Origin: Anisus vortex
Taxonomy: Eukaryota > Mollusca > Gastropoda > Planorbidae
Direction: 5' to 3'
Length of the DNA stretch: 64,000 nt
NCBI GenBank assembly: GCA_949126835.1
Contig: OX421499.1
Coordinates: 3,311,553 to 3,375,552 of the forward strand
Shown: positions 44,748 through 59,700 of the stretch, piece after piece
Numbering within the stretch: the stretch's first letter is position 1
Layout: the number at the start of each line of letters is the position of its first letter
Notes under the pieces: generated by a model
What the model was told of the DNA's origin: nothing
The model's database searches: none
What the model saw: the letters and a program-made list of their open reading frames with translations, nothing else
Translations under genes and position numbers: made by a program

Positions 44748-47700
44748 GCAAAAAAGGCAAGACAAAATCAAAGAAAGTCGCTCAGGTTTGCATTAAATTT
44801 CATAACACTTAATCGGATATAATGCTCAATAAAATAAAGCGCTATGCTTCCTTTTTTTTGGAAGTTTTGTCTTTTTACAAAAGCAACTTCTGTTTCATTC
44901 TTCTTCATGAAATGTTCTTAACGCTCAAGTAACACTCAAGTTGTAACACGTAAATCGTAAACTTAGAAAGTAAAAAGACTGATCGACTAGCCTAACTAAC
45001 AAAGCAACAGGCAACAGCAAAGTCTTTGGCTTGCAAAATCGCAAAGATGAACTATAGGCCTATAACTCAATGGGGCAAATGTCTATTCAAATGAAAAGTA
45101 AATGTAATATATAACATATTGCATTCCGTGAATTTGTTTTTGTTTGCTAAACCTGGACTAAACCACTAACTAAACTTAAACTACTAAACTAAACGTTTTA
45201 GTTTTAGCATTAGATCATTAGGCTGCATTAATAATATTAAATTTTAGGCCTAATTTTTGATTGTTTTGTGACACATCAAATCCACTTCACACCTATTAAA
45301 TTACATGTCTTTACAAATTACTATAATTTGTTATTTTCGTATTTTAAATGTATTTTTTTATGAAGTAAAGTTCATCACTGTTTGTATTGATTAACTGATT
45401 AACATGTCAATTTAAAATATGTAGTGATCTGTAGGCCTAGTAATGTTAACTTTTATTATTGATCTCCTGTTATGGATAGAGCTACATAAAATTACTCCTT
45501 GTCAGATTTATGTAGCCTATAATTTCTATGCCTACAATATTATAAGAATTAGTTAATAACTTTATAATTTTAAAGTAGCCTAATGTTAAAATTGGAATTA
45601 TAAAAAAAATGGGAGTTTAACTATGTAATGCAAACTATTTTAAACAAAGTTTACAAACATGTTCAATTATTTAGCAGGAGTTATGGGCCTAGGATGTAAT
45701 AATCTTCTATCTAGAAGGAAAATCTGTAAACTTTCAAATTTAAATTTTTTTTTTAAATATAAAAGTAAATTATACTGATTTCTTTTTCATTTACAAATAC
45801 ATCAAGTTCCCTATTATTTATTTATTCTATTGTAGTTTTTTCAAAAATCATGCTTAGCTTTTGTCAAACTTTTTCAAGCTTCCATACACTAATTTTTCTG
45901 CAAATACATTTCCAGATAGATAAAGCGCTTGTGCCAACAACAGTGTTTGTGGCTTCCCCGCTAGTTGGAACAGCTCCTGCCATTATGGCCCCGTCAACAC
46001 CAGGAAAAGGTCCGAAGTCTAAGCCCCCCTCAGCAAACACCCCAGGTATCCTCGGAAAGCCCAGTTCTCCAAGAGATGAGTTCAGCGAGCCAGAGAGTAG
46101 CTTGTTCGACTACCAGCAAATGGATGAAGCAGGGTGAGCATCAACTCTCCTTCATTAACGACTTGAAATTTAGATTCCTCTGTGTATATCAGAGCTCTTA
46201 CAGCTTCACTGCAGAAATATTTCTTTGTCTAATAATTCCATCTTACTGAATTGATCTAAATGGCCGGTACAGCAGCGTTCACCAGATTCTATGGTCACAA
46301 CATACTAGGGGATTGTGTGGCTAACACAATTCCCAGTCTGCTATACTTTACCCCAACTAATATCAGGTACCCATCAGAGCGGGGTAGACTTAGAGACATC
46401 CTCTAGTCCCAGGAAAAAATCCTAGCTTTTACCAGGATTCAGACCCAGGACCTTCCATACACAGCCGAATGTGTTGCCACCGGCCGCCGTGTCCCACAGC
46501 ATACTATTAACATTTTGTTAAATACTGACCAAAAAGTAATCTCTGTGAATTTTCTTGACCCTTGAAAAAAAGATCAGGACATTTTTGGAGGTTCTCATTC
46601 GGCAATACACTGTTTTGAATACAAAATCAATGGGGTTGAAAATATAAGAAAAATCATACTCTTATTGAGTGGTACATTTTTACTTAAATTAATTTTTTGT
46701 CCCTGTCACTATTTTGAATAGAATAATTTCACAGCTCAGGTGAACATTTTACATTTCAGGTATTCAACTGTAGGCTTTGGCACATGGCCAGCCAATAAAC
46801 GTCAGCAGAAAAATGAGCCCAGGCAAGATTTCCGACCTTCGGGAGTCTACTCAACTCCAGGTAAAAACTTTATAGGTTTAAATTATCATTGTGATCTCTT
46901 ATTCTTTGTCGCTCCCCGTGGAGCATAGGACAGCAACAAAGTTCCGCCAGGCTTCCCTATCCTGGGCGAGCCATCTGATTTCATGCCGTGTTTTATTGGT
47001 GGCCTTTGCTTCATCATCCATCGTTCTCCTCCAAGTTCCCATTAGTCTTCTTCCGCTCTCCTTTTTCCTGATGGTGTCCATTTTCAAGCAATGCTTGGAA
47101 GTCTCTGTCTAGCCATGCAACGAACATAACCCAACCATCTCCATCTTCTTTTCTTAATTTCTTTAATGATTGTGATAGATGTTTTAAATAGTTACTTTTA
47201 TTAAAAAACTTAGTGAAGAGCTTTTATTAAAATTGAGTTAACAGCTGATTTTGATAGTAAATAGTGTATTCATTATTGGAACGGTAATAAAATCCTTAAA
47301 TATTAAACATCACTTTCAAGTAAATAATTCAATATTAGCACAATAATGTGTGTATTATTATGGGGGGAAATCAAAATAATATGGTTTGAGATGTTTCATT
47401 TCTGGCAATAAAGGGAGATGATGTCATCAATTGACAAATCATGAAGGAAAAATTCATATTGCCACATGTTGTGAGACTAATGCTGCGTGGATTGGATCTT
47501 AACCCGGTTGTTATTTTTAACGAAATGGTTGAAATAAGGCTCAGCTTTGTTTCATGCTTTGTTTATTTTATTCCCCTGCAAAATGTCACTTTAGTATGAG
47601 GCTGTTCCAAATCTCATACTTTGAGAAAAACTCTTCATTTGGTCTTTAAGACCCTACACAGACACTACTTTCTTGGTCAGACTCGAAAGTGCGCAGGGAT

Positions 47701-50700
47701 GTCTGAATGTCTCGCTTTCCAATTCACAAATGATCTGTTTTGACAAATGATCTGTTTCGACCTAAGTCTTTGTGCATTCTATTCAACAGGTGAACTGGAA
47801 CTCTTGGGACAAGGGGACTCCAGTCAGATTGGAAACATATCAGACCTGTATGCCACACCCATAAAGAAGAACAAAGGAAAAGGCAAAGGGGTAGGCAACC
47901 AAAGTCCTCACTTGGATCTTTACATTAGATTGTTATGAGCACTCATAGTTTTATCTCCTACCTACCCCCTGTATTTACTTTTTTGCTTATAATGAATAGC
48001 AATTACATGTTACACTAATTTAGTATTTCACATTCCCTAATTTCAAATAAGCATTTCATACCAGCTTAATCTTCATTTTTTAATCCCTCATATCAGCATT
48101 TTGTACCCCCTAATTTTAATTCAGCATTTCATATCCCCTAATTCGCCATTGATACTCAAGATCCCTTACGATTCTGCAAGGCTTGTATCAGGGTAGTAGT
48201 AGGTGATAACATGTTTAAAATAGCCAAAGATATTTTGATTGTAATATGTAATAATGTGTTTGTAGAAATTTCCAAAAAAAATATATCTCTGCTGTGTAGT
48301 GTTTGGGTCAAAAGTTAGAAAAAAAAAAATTTTTATATTTTTTTATGAGACAAATTTTTTTTATTCAGCCTGTTGCAAACACTTTTTAAAATATTTTATT
48401 TCTTGAAATTCTGTGACGTTTTTCCTGCGCAGAAATCTACTCCAGTCTCGGACGACATTGACAGTGCGTCTATGCTGAGGACCCAACAGGCGGTGGAGAA
48501 CGAGATGAAAAAAATTTACAACATGCCGCCAGAGCCAATGGATTTTGTGAGTGTTGTCACGCAAACCTTTGATATAAACAGTGTGATGAAGAAATCATGT
48601 TAAACAGACCAAAAATTATCTACCTCTATGCAATTTAAGAAAGTGAACACACATACAATTTAAGAAAGTGAACACACATACAATTTAAGAAAGTGAATAC
48701 ACATACAATTTAAGAAAGTGAATACACATACAATTTAAGAAAGTGAACACACATACAATTTAAGAAAGTGAACACACATACAATTTAAGAAAGTGAATAC
48801 ACATACAATTTAAGAAAGTGAACACACATACAATTTAAGAAAGTGAACACACATACAATTTAAGAAAGTGAACACACATACAATTTAAGAAAGTGAACAC
48901 ACATACAATTTAAGAAAGTGAACACACATACAATTTAAGAAAGTGAACACACATACAATTTAAGAAAGTGAACACACATACAATTTAAGAAAGTGAACAC
49001 ACATACAATTTAAGAAAGTGAACACACATACAATTTAAGAAAGTGAATACACATACAATTTAAGAAAGTGAATACACATACAATTTAAGAAAGTGAACAC
49101 ACATACAATTTAAGAAAGTGAACACACATACAATTTAAGAAAGTGAATACACATACAATTTAAGAAAGTGAACACACATACAATTTAAGAAAGTGAACAC
49201 ACATACAATTTAAGAAAGTGAACACACATACAATTTAAGAAAGTGAACACACATACAATTTAAGAAAGTGAACACACATACAATTTAAGAAAGTGAACAC
49301 ACATACAATTTAAGAAAGTGAACACACATACAATTTAAGAAAGTGAACACACATACAATTTAAGAAAGTGAACACACATACAATTTAAGAAAGTGAACAC
49401 ACATACAATTTAAGAAAGTGAACACACATACAATTTAAGAAAGTGAACACACATACAATTTAAGAAAGATAACACACATACAATTTAAGAAAGTGAATAC
49501 ATATACAATTTAAGAAAGTGAATACACATACAATTTAAGAAAGTGAATACACATACAATTCATTTATGACAATGTTTTCATTCATTAGGGTGTTCATTTG
49601 CTTTTTGCTTATTTTTATTTTGTTTGTTCATTGATCAGATGGTGAGAGATGTTCAGACCAATCTACCGCAGCTGTACCAAGGAAGTAACAATGCAGATAG
49701 CGGGCGTGGGTCAAGCCGACCTCGTAAGTCACAACTCCTGGCTTTGTGTGATGATTTTTCATTTATTTTAATTTTTGTACCCTTTTGTTCTAATGGATAC
49801 AGTTAATTAAATTTGATCTTTGATCGTAACTGTGTATAATAAGTACTTTCCTTTGGCCTTTTCTTCTTTTACTATTCTGTATGTAAGCTTATTAGCACAC
49901 AGAAAATTTCTTCCTTAAACATTAAATTAATTATTTTATTTTTTTACCTACGTTTGATATTTTACTGTAAAAAAATATTTAACCTTTTTAAACTTGGTAG
50001 CTATTCCGTGTGTTTGTGTGTTGTTGTTTTTTTAAATTGGATGTCAGTTGTAGACCAATTAAACATAAATGTATTAAAAAAAAAAAAAACTAAATTTTAT
50101 CACCAAAAAAACCCCAAGTTTTATTACCTAAAAGAAACAAACAAATCTTATTGCGTAATAAGCTTAGTGTAAATGATTCATGGCACACAAATATTTTGTG
50201 TATCAAAAATAATTTTTTGTGTGTGTATTTTAAACTATATCTAGATTGCAAATTCTTCTCTAACATATTATTTTTGCTTTAAGTGTTCTGTGTTGTGATA
50301 TTAGATCAGCATTTTTTAATATCATTTTTTTGCTTTACAAAATAACAGTTGAAATCATTTAACTGATCAGCTACTAACTTCTTTGTAACCCACTTTCAAT
50401 GCCTTCTGGATTCTAGTGAGCGTTGATGGCGATGATGGACACAGGAGCCCAGAGCTAATTAGCATAACTGACCCCATAGCCAGGAGAAACAGGAAAGGCG
50501 TCCATGAAGCTGTTTTGTCCCTGGAAAGTCTCCCAGAAGACAAAGTGGACACGATAAAGCGGAAGCTGCTGGACAACGGAGTGGTGGAAGAGCTGATCGC
50601 AGCCAGTAAAAAAGGTTATTTGAGCCTTACCCGAATCTAAAACTTAGGGTGTGGGACCGAAAAAAAACTTAGGGCAGGGATTGGAAACCTTTTGATAATA

Positions 50701-53700
50701 ATGTGCCAAAGTAGAATTTCTAATTCATTCAGTGTGCCAACATCCAAAAATTCATCCGGCTCTTTTCTTGTAGACAAGACTAGAATTGTCTTTACGGGGA
50801 TCTTACGCGAACCTTTAAAAATTTTTGTGATTGGACTTAAAGTGTCGGAGTGTAGCAATTAAAAGCAACGGCTTGTTTTGGCCTCTTTTGAGGTTAAAAT
50901 TATCACAAGTGGGCTGTTATGTATGAACACCATAGGGAAAGAAATGTCATGATCAAAATTTCTTGCCTAAAGCTCATAGAGAAATACATTATTTAAAAAT
51001 CAAATTTATTTCTTTTTTGAATAGTAAAAGAAAAATGAATATTTATAGTTTTTCCCCATTGCAGTCTCTCTCTGTATAAACGCTACTTGTGTTGTTCTTT
51101 GTTGTTATATTCCCATTGTTGTACATACTTTCCAAGTCCATTTATCAGTTTCCTTGTTTAGAAATGTAGACTTCCCATGAAAGGTGCCACTTTTGAGTGT
51201 CTTTTCTTTAACCCTTTAACTACCATAGGTTTTTAATATAAATGTTTGCTGACTTTGCACATTGTTACCATTTCTTTATTATATATGACGGCGATAGGAT
51301 GTCCTCTGTATTTAAGTGTACGGAAATGATGACATCGATGTGACATCCTTAGTATTTAAGGGGTTAATTGGGTACATTTTGTTGACAATCCGGTGTACTA
51401 ACCGTGGGACCAGCAGCCAGTCTCAAATTAAACCATCTGATTGCTATACATTTGTGCTGTTTCTTTTTCCGTAGTGATCAATGACTGTTTTGGATATCCT
51501 AATAATTTTTTTTTTAAATTTTATAAATCCTTATCGCCATGTGCTGTAATAATATGTCAATCTGGATGTGACATGCCAAGTAGGATGAAAGTTGATTATT
51601 TAAAAAAAAATTGTTCTAAGATACTAGTTTAAATAATAACCGCAGGCTGCATAGATTGCTCTTATGTACAATTTTCAACTTTTGCCTGTGCTTGGGTATA
51701 TAGAGGGAATAAAAAATGTTGCCAGACTTGATTTTATTCCAATGATTTTGTGTGTGTGTGTGTTGTCACAATTTCTTTAAGGCCTATGCCACATTGCTTT
51801 TTTTTTTTTTTAAAGTAGGGTGTAAACAAAGTTTCATTTTAATTGCTTAAAATTTAGATGTTTTTTCATTGTAGTGAATTTATGGCTTTGAATTTTTTAA
51901 TTCAAATATCTTTTGTTGTGAATATAAAAATAATTAACAAACTTTTTTTTTGCTTGATTTAACAGTCAATAAATAAGTCTTTTTATTGTTATACAGATTT
52001 TTTTTATATTGCAGAACAAATAGTTTATTTTTTTAGCTTCAACTATTTACCCATTTACAGCATTTTTATATGGTTGTGCTCTTTTGATCAAAAAGCTTTT
52101 AGAATGCTTACTTCCCTTTGGTTACAAGCGAACGGCCTTTTGGCTTTGGCAGCTTAGTGGTCAATGGGTTAAGTAAGGCGTTGTTTTATTTTTGATGTTA
52201 GCAATTCACACATTTTTTCCACTGAATGTTGTCCACAGGTGGAAGCTCTCTACAGAGTAGGACACCCAGGGGGAGTGAAATGGAGGTGCTGGAGCTGAAG
52301 GCCCACAACTCGGAGCTGGAATCAGAGCTGCACTCCTTGAGACAAGTAGCGGAGGCAATCAGAGATGGAGGTGAGATGCGACCATCTGCTTTCTTTTTTT
52401 TTTTTAACCTTGTGCTTATAAGATAAGATAAGATTGCTTTATTGATCCAAATAAATGGAAATTTGATTTGATTACATAAATTCCGTCTTTCAGCATACTG
52501 GTAATTAAAACAATATTAAAGAACCATTTGTACTCAAACAAAATAGATATTCATGCACACTATCATACCATTTATCATACAAGAAAAAAGTTGGCATATC
52601 ATTTAGGAGTCAGCTATTGAGATATTGTATTTCCTGGCTGAATGATGATTATTTTGAAAGAGTCTCACTGATAGTGGAACAAAAGAGTTCCTAAATCTCT
52701 CTTTTCTAGTCCTTATTGAAAGAAGCCGACCACTTCGACTAGATATTTTGTAACTATCATGAAGCGGGTGTGTGTGATCTTGGAGGATTTTATCAATCAT
52801 AGACAGGCACCTTGAACTGAAAATATCTGCAAGAGATGGTAATTCTGTCTGTGTAGTACAAGAGGCTTTGATTATTAGGTGGTCTATCCAGTGTTTGTTC
52901 AATGTGGTAGTATTACCATACCAGCAGGTGATTGCAAAGGTTATGATGCTACCAACAGTTGCTGAGTAAAAGAGATTCATAATGGTTTTCTCTATATGAA
53001 ATGTTTTTAGTTTACTAAGACAGAAAAGTCTTTGGTTCATTTTCTTACATAGGCTTTGGCAGTGGTCAGACCAAGTCAGTTTGTCAGTAATTGTGACGGC
53101 AAGATATTTATATTGCGAGACTTGATCTATTATTTGGTTGTTTATTTGCAAATCAGTCAGCTTGTGTTTCTCCTTCCGGAAGTCTCCGCACCATTTGTAG
53201 AAATCTGAGGTCGTCCAGTGATAGAGACTGTTGTCACTGGAAACAAGGCCGACAATGGCTGTATCATCGGCGTATTTGATTAAAGATACTGTATCGATTG
53301 CCGAACTTTGAATGTCATTGGTGTAAATTGTGTATAGAACTGGAGAGAGGACACACCCTTGAGGCGCTCCAGTGCTTATTTCTCTTATTTGTGAGGTACA
53401 TCCCTCTACTCTGACAAATTGAGGGCGGTTTATCAAAAATTGCATGATCCAGGCTTGGATGCGTTGACTGACATTTAAAGCAGATAGTTTCTGTATCATA
53501 AGGTGTGGTTGGATGGTATTGAAGGCAGATGAAAAGTCAACGAAGAGTATTCGAGCGTAATTCTTCGGCGTATCCAGATGGTGGTACAGTCTATCTAACA
53601 TTAATAATATAACATCCTCAGCACTTCTGCCTTTTTTGTAGGCTGGTGGGGATCAAGGCTTGTGTGCACCTCTTTTAGTATACGTCTGAGAATAATTTTC

Positions 53701-56700
53701 TCAAAACATTTCATAATAATAGATGTTAAAGCGACAGGACGTAGGTCATTGTGCAAAGGACTTTTCCTTTCTTTGGTACGGGCTTAATCTCTTATGGAGT
53801 AAAAGAAGAGGTACCTGGTTCTGTTTCACTATGCATTATAGTTTTTTTTAGTGTGGTCAACGGTTTTGTAATCCTTTTTTTTTTCAGATGTTGATGGCGC
53901 CCAAGAGATTTTTGCACATCGACAACTGGAGCTGATAAAGGAAGAAAATGAAACCTTAAAGACTGCAGTCCACAGACTAAATGTTGAGCTTAGTGACCTG
54001 CAAGCTAAACTCAGACCTGTGGACAGTACACATATTAAACAGGTAGTTTAGACAGTTCACAAGTTAAACAGGTAGTTTAGACAGTTCACAAATTAAACAG
54101 GTAGTTTAGACAGTTCACAAGTTAAACAGGTAGTGTTGACATTACACAAGTTAAACAGGTAGTGTCGACAGTTCACAAGTTAAACAGGTAGTGTAGACAT
54201 TAGACCCTCTCTCTTGGTGCTGCTGGCTATTACAAAGGATCAGTTTGTGTAGGTGAAAATCATAGGTAACGCAGGAGTTGTCAGAGAAATAGTCTGGTCA
54301 TGTTCAACACTTTTGTACTGGCAAAGGGTGTAAACTACTAGTTTCCTAAGTCAACCGGTGGGCCAATGCATGGGACTGCAGTCATCATATGCCTTCGCCC
54401 CTTCTCTGGGTGATAGCGCGAAGAGTGGTAGGCTAGCAGAGGGTCCGGTAGCTAAACGTCTTGTTCCGTGGTGGTGCCACAGCAACCTCTGGTGCCCCCT
54501 GGGGGTGGGATGTGGTGCGACATCAGAAAGGGTAAACAGTCGCATCCTTAAGTCTGGATTCAAGGCAGCCTTGAGGGGATACTTTAAAACAAAATTCGCT
54601 TGGCCAGCGCACCTCCACATTATATCACAGGACTACGAAACAGGCCCCAAAGACTCTAAGGGTCTAAGAAATGTAAATAAATCACATAGGGCTTAGCGAA
54701 CAATTAAACATAACATGCAATGCATGGCCCTATAAGGTAGCCATGGAAAGAGGTATGAACTAAGTTGGCTTCCTCAACCCTTAATGCTTATCTTAAACCC
54801 AGCTCTAAGAGAACAATCTCAGTTGGGAAATGGGGTGGTGGAATAGCAGTTGACTCTTGGACTGTGTGTCACAAACATCATCCTTGGGTCCTTTCACTGG
54901 CGAAGAGCTAAAAGGATTCAATCTCTTGACTTTATATTAGGGCCAACTCCCTTGTATGGCTGCAGAGCAATGTGGATTATATGTCCCCAGTGGCCCCACC
55001 ATCCCTTATTCTACTGTAAGCAGGAAATGTGCTCCACGTGGCCCAGAAGACTACTAGGTGCTGGGCTTTAGTTAGTAGACCCTGCATGGGACACAAGCTG
55101 TAGGGATAATTGGAAATAGAAGTGGGTTCTTTTTTTTTCCCCTTAGACCACTGCTTACCTTTTGAAAAACAAAGACACTGTTAGATCAAGTTTGTCTGCT
55201 TAGTATTAAGTAAAACCAAAATGTTTCACTATTTCATTGATTCCCAATGTTGTCTTTTACTTTGAAAGTTTTTTTTCCTAATTCTAAATGTGCAACTCAT
55301 CTCTTTTTAAGGCAATACAAGTCCATGGTCTTCCTTCTTATGGACCTGTTCCCTCTTGGCTGGTAAGTTTATACGTTAAGCAGCCAGAACATAGTAAATC
55401 TGATGGTGAAATAACTTTTAAACGTATTAAAAATTTATGTACGATATTTTATTCTTTTTTATATTTGTGACCCGTTCTGACGAAATGAGACATAAGTCGC
55501 AAATACCAATTTGTGCTACACCAGTTTTTGTGTTGTGGGGGTCGTTCCGGTGAATTTTTTAAAATCTTTGTAAATACTAGGTTATCCAATTCTGAATCAT
55601 AATTTATATGTTTTTTATATTTTATTCTACTTAAAAATACTTGAATTAATTATTTTGATCAATGTGTGATTTAGAATTTAGCATAAGTTCACTAAAATTC
55701 GACTTTATTTAACCTATTGTTTTGTACCAAAACCTTGACAGTACCCCATAACATTATATATCATTGAAAAGGGCAGACTCTCGGGAATTTCCTTGTCATC
55801 ACTATTTATTTATAGAAACCAATCAGAAAATATTTAAGCCTGAAGTTTGGGATAAACAATTCCTTTCTTTCTATCCAATGAAAATTCGTTTATAAATTGA
55901 TCATTGGTTACGATACTATATTTTTCAAATACAAATTCGCTGATTGGCTATTGGAATACAAGGAGAGGCTTTCCGTTTTCGAGATTATGAAAATTTAACA
56001 AAATGGAGAGACCCATAGCTTCACTGCTAAATTCTTTGCGAGATGTGAATATTTTTTATTTTTTGTTCAGTTTTATTATAAAATAATATCGTATATACCA
56101 CTAAAAGGATAATTGAATGCCCTTTTGATTGGTATGTAAATATATATATTATGAATCTGGTTGCTACGGAGTTTAGACATTTTCAAATACATAAACTTTA
56201 AAACGCCTTTTCTCAAAACTCTATTTTTTTGTCTGACTAGTTCTAAGTGATAGAAAGTGTAATAGAAAAATGAAATATTGACGTATAATAATAAATTTGG
56301 TATAAAAAAAAAAGCTTATTCAATGCCCTTTTAAACGATATATTTAGCTCAAAATGTTGAAAAAACCACTTATGTCATCTTTTGTGGGAACGGGTCACAT
56401 TCGATATTTGATATTTTGTTATTTTTCAACTTATGAAAATTGAACAATGTAACCAAAGTGTACTAAATTTACTTATCCAGAACTTAGTATAGATTTTTAG
56501 ATGAAAAACTACCAACACAAAAAATATTAATAAAACTTGTCAAGTTAAAAAATTTTTGGGCAGCAGTGGGCCACTTAAAATGAATTGAACTGTTGTTGGC
56601 CACGAAAAATGAATGTGGCTATTGTTGGCCAAATGAATGTGGCTGTTGTGGGCCACTAAAAATATACATGGCAGTTGTGGGCCACTAAAAATATATGTGG

Positions 56701-59700
56701 CAGTTGTGGTCTACTAAAGATGAATGTGGCTGTTGTGGGTCACTTTAAATGAATTGGACTGTGGTGGGCCACTAAAAATGAATGTGGCTGTTTGTGGCCC
56801 ACTAAAAATGAATGTGGCAGTTGTGGGACACTAAAAATGTATGTGGGGATTGTGGGCTACTAAAAATGTAAGCAGTAATTGTGGGCCACAAAAATTGTAT
56901 GTGGCAGTTGATGGGGAACTAAAAATATGTTCTTCATATTATTAAAAGTAAGATTGAATGCATAAGGTAAAGACATTGTCTAATAAACAAAATCTATGGG
57001 GGCAAACGAGCCATGTCATAGTTTTTACAATTTTAATCATCTCCTCCCCCTCTTCCCCCATTCTTTATATAAAAAAAATAGTGTGCCCAATTAATGCATT
57101 TAATTACTGCCAAAGCTTTTGATGGCACAGTTTTGTATTTAGTTTAAAGGTATTTTTCTGTATTTTTTTATTTTCTTTTTTTGTATTTTGGTCTTGTTGT
57201 TTTTGTAAATTTAGATAAGCACAAAGTATCTGGCTCCTTTGTTCCTGTCATATGACGATCAACTTGAGGCCAAAGATAAACTTCTAATGGAATGCAAGGT
57301 ATATCAGTGATATGAATTAGGGCTTTTGCTTGCATACAGTTTATGTAATAAATATGATATTGATTTTTTTTTAGGAATTTTTTTTTTAAACCTTACAAAA
57401 TAACAAATGCAATTTTTATATTTTAAAAATTTTACTTTTTGATATTTTGTACATATTTTAAAAAATATTTAGTTAAATTTTATTTTTTAATATTTTTGTG
57501 CGTATTTTTTTATATATTTTGTAAATTTTAACTTTTAATTCCTTTATCAACAGACAGAGCTGGCAGCGTTGAAGAAGAAAATGGAGGAAATAATGAAAGA
57601 GAACCAAACATTGAGGTCATCTGGCGGTTCTAGTGTTGGTTTCCATGGGGATAGGTCTGAGTGGTAAGTCCCAGGTTACACTTCTAGATGTTAGTTGCTT
57701 CATCATAGTAATGTTGTTTTTACTACATGGTTAGTAAAAAAAAATACATACAAATATATATATATAACAGCGAATATTCACAACTGACAAGAGTAACATC
57801 AATAGTTAAATCACTAAACCTGGAAACATTAGAGCAGGGGTTGGCAACTTTTGATAAAAGTGTGCCAAAATAGGATTTCTAATTCATTCAGCGAGACAAC
57901 ATCCTCTAAAAAGTCTTCCTACTACAGCACCCAATTTCTAGTAGAAGAAATTTGAATTGTCTTTTTGAGAGTCTTCCGTGTGCCTTGAAAATTTTCTCTG
58001 GCAAGTGGGCCGTAGGTTGCCAACCCCTGCACAGAGGACAGAAAGGCAAAGAGTAAAGTAGTAATAAAACATTAAATTCTAACATAGAAATACAACACAA
58101 TAACAATCTGTTACAATGCCCAAATAAACATAAGGACAAAAACACTTTTCTTATTGTATATGCTAGAACAAATGCATAAGAAGTATTCTTTCTTCCCGAG
58201 TGGCATTCTGGCATGGAATACTAATCAAAATGCAAGACTAGACAAAGACCAAGGATGAGCGTAGGACGCAATAATCTTCTTTATAGAAGGAGCATCTGTA
58301 ATAGATAAGATATAATGCTTGACAAAAACAAATTTATTCTAATAGGCAACAGCTACAGGAACAGGCCAGGTCAGTCCTGGAAGAGAACCAGATACTAGTG
58401 GAGCAGCTTGATGTGCAGTCCAACAAGTCCAGGGAGATGCACAATGTTCATATGGCTGAAAGTAAGAGATGTAGTATTTTTTTTGTTTTGTTTTATGGAG
58501 AACCAGAGAATCATCCTGGTTTCTTTTGATTTTATGAAAAAAAGATGGTAATTGAAAAAATAAATTTTTAAAAATTTGTTATTAATCCAACATACTTCAA
58601 ATGAATCTTGGCAGTTGGAATGCCTAAAAGAAGTTCACTTGTTCAAATTGGATGATTGAAAATATTAAGGCTTAAAAAAAAGTTTGTGACGGAGTTTTTG
58701 ATCCATCCATGCAGTCATCTAATGAAAGTTTACAATTATATCCTGAGGTTAAATCAGATATGGATGTTTTTTTGCTTTTTAACAAGGGGAAGGTTTAGGG
58801 AGGGGCAGGAGTTGTTTGTGTATAACTGCTTTGTCAATGACAATGTTGTAAACTAAGTCACATGTCATTGGGTAATGACTTTGTCTTAATTAGCATTGTT
58901 TTTTTTTTTAACCTGATAAATAAGGTTTGAGTGCTTTATTAATGTATTGCAAAAAGTCGTTTCTACCTGAGCTATTCATAAGCTCATGCTGTGTGCTGTA
59001 TAAGTTGATTTATACCAAATTCTAGGGGCCTATTAGACCAAAGCTATATATCCTAACTGAACGATTAGGTTTAAATCTTGGCTAGCACCCTGGACATTGT
59101 TAAAAGAGTTGCTATGGGTCACCCAATCCCTTTATATGCTTTAGGTGCAATTATAAATTCTTTTATCAAATTTTGTATGAGTACCTTTCATCATCTTTAG
59201 CATTTAAAAATTTTCAGTTTCTCGTATGGCAAAGAAAATATCTGTCTGCGAGGCCGAGAAGGCAGACACTGAGCGCCAGATGGAGGAGCTGAGAGTGAAG
59301 TTCCGTGAGGTCAAGCACAGGCACGACCAGCTGACCCTGGAGATCGGCTCGCAGGTCAACGTCCACACCCACATCGACACGATAGCAGAGCTCAAGAGGT
59401 GTGTGTCCTACATGTTGTTACCTTGGTTATAGTTAAGCTTTGGTTATGAGAAGACCAGGCTAGTCTGTACCTCCTATATATTTGATGGGGTGGGGAGCAG
59501 TGCTGTAGTAAGTATTACATGTTTTCTTTTTACCTGCAGATCTCTGACTGAGGAAAAGGAGAAAGTTGAGCTGGAGGTAGAAGCCATGAATATTAAATTG
59601 ATGGTAAAGCACAGTTTACAATAAATCTTTTTCTTATATTCTTATAGCATCTCATTCAATTAATACATTTTTTTCTGTCACTAATTATTTACTGAATTTG

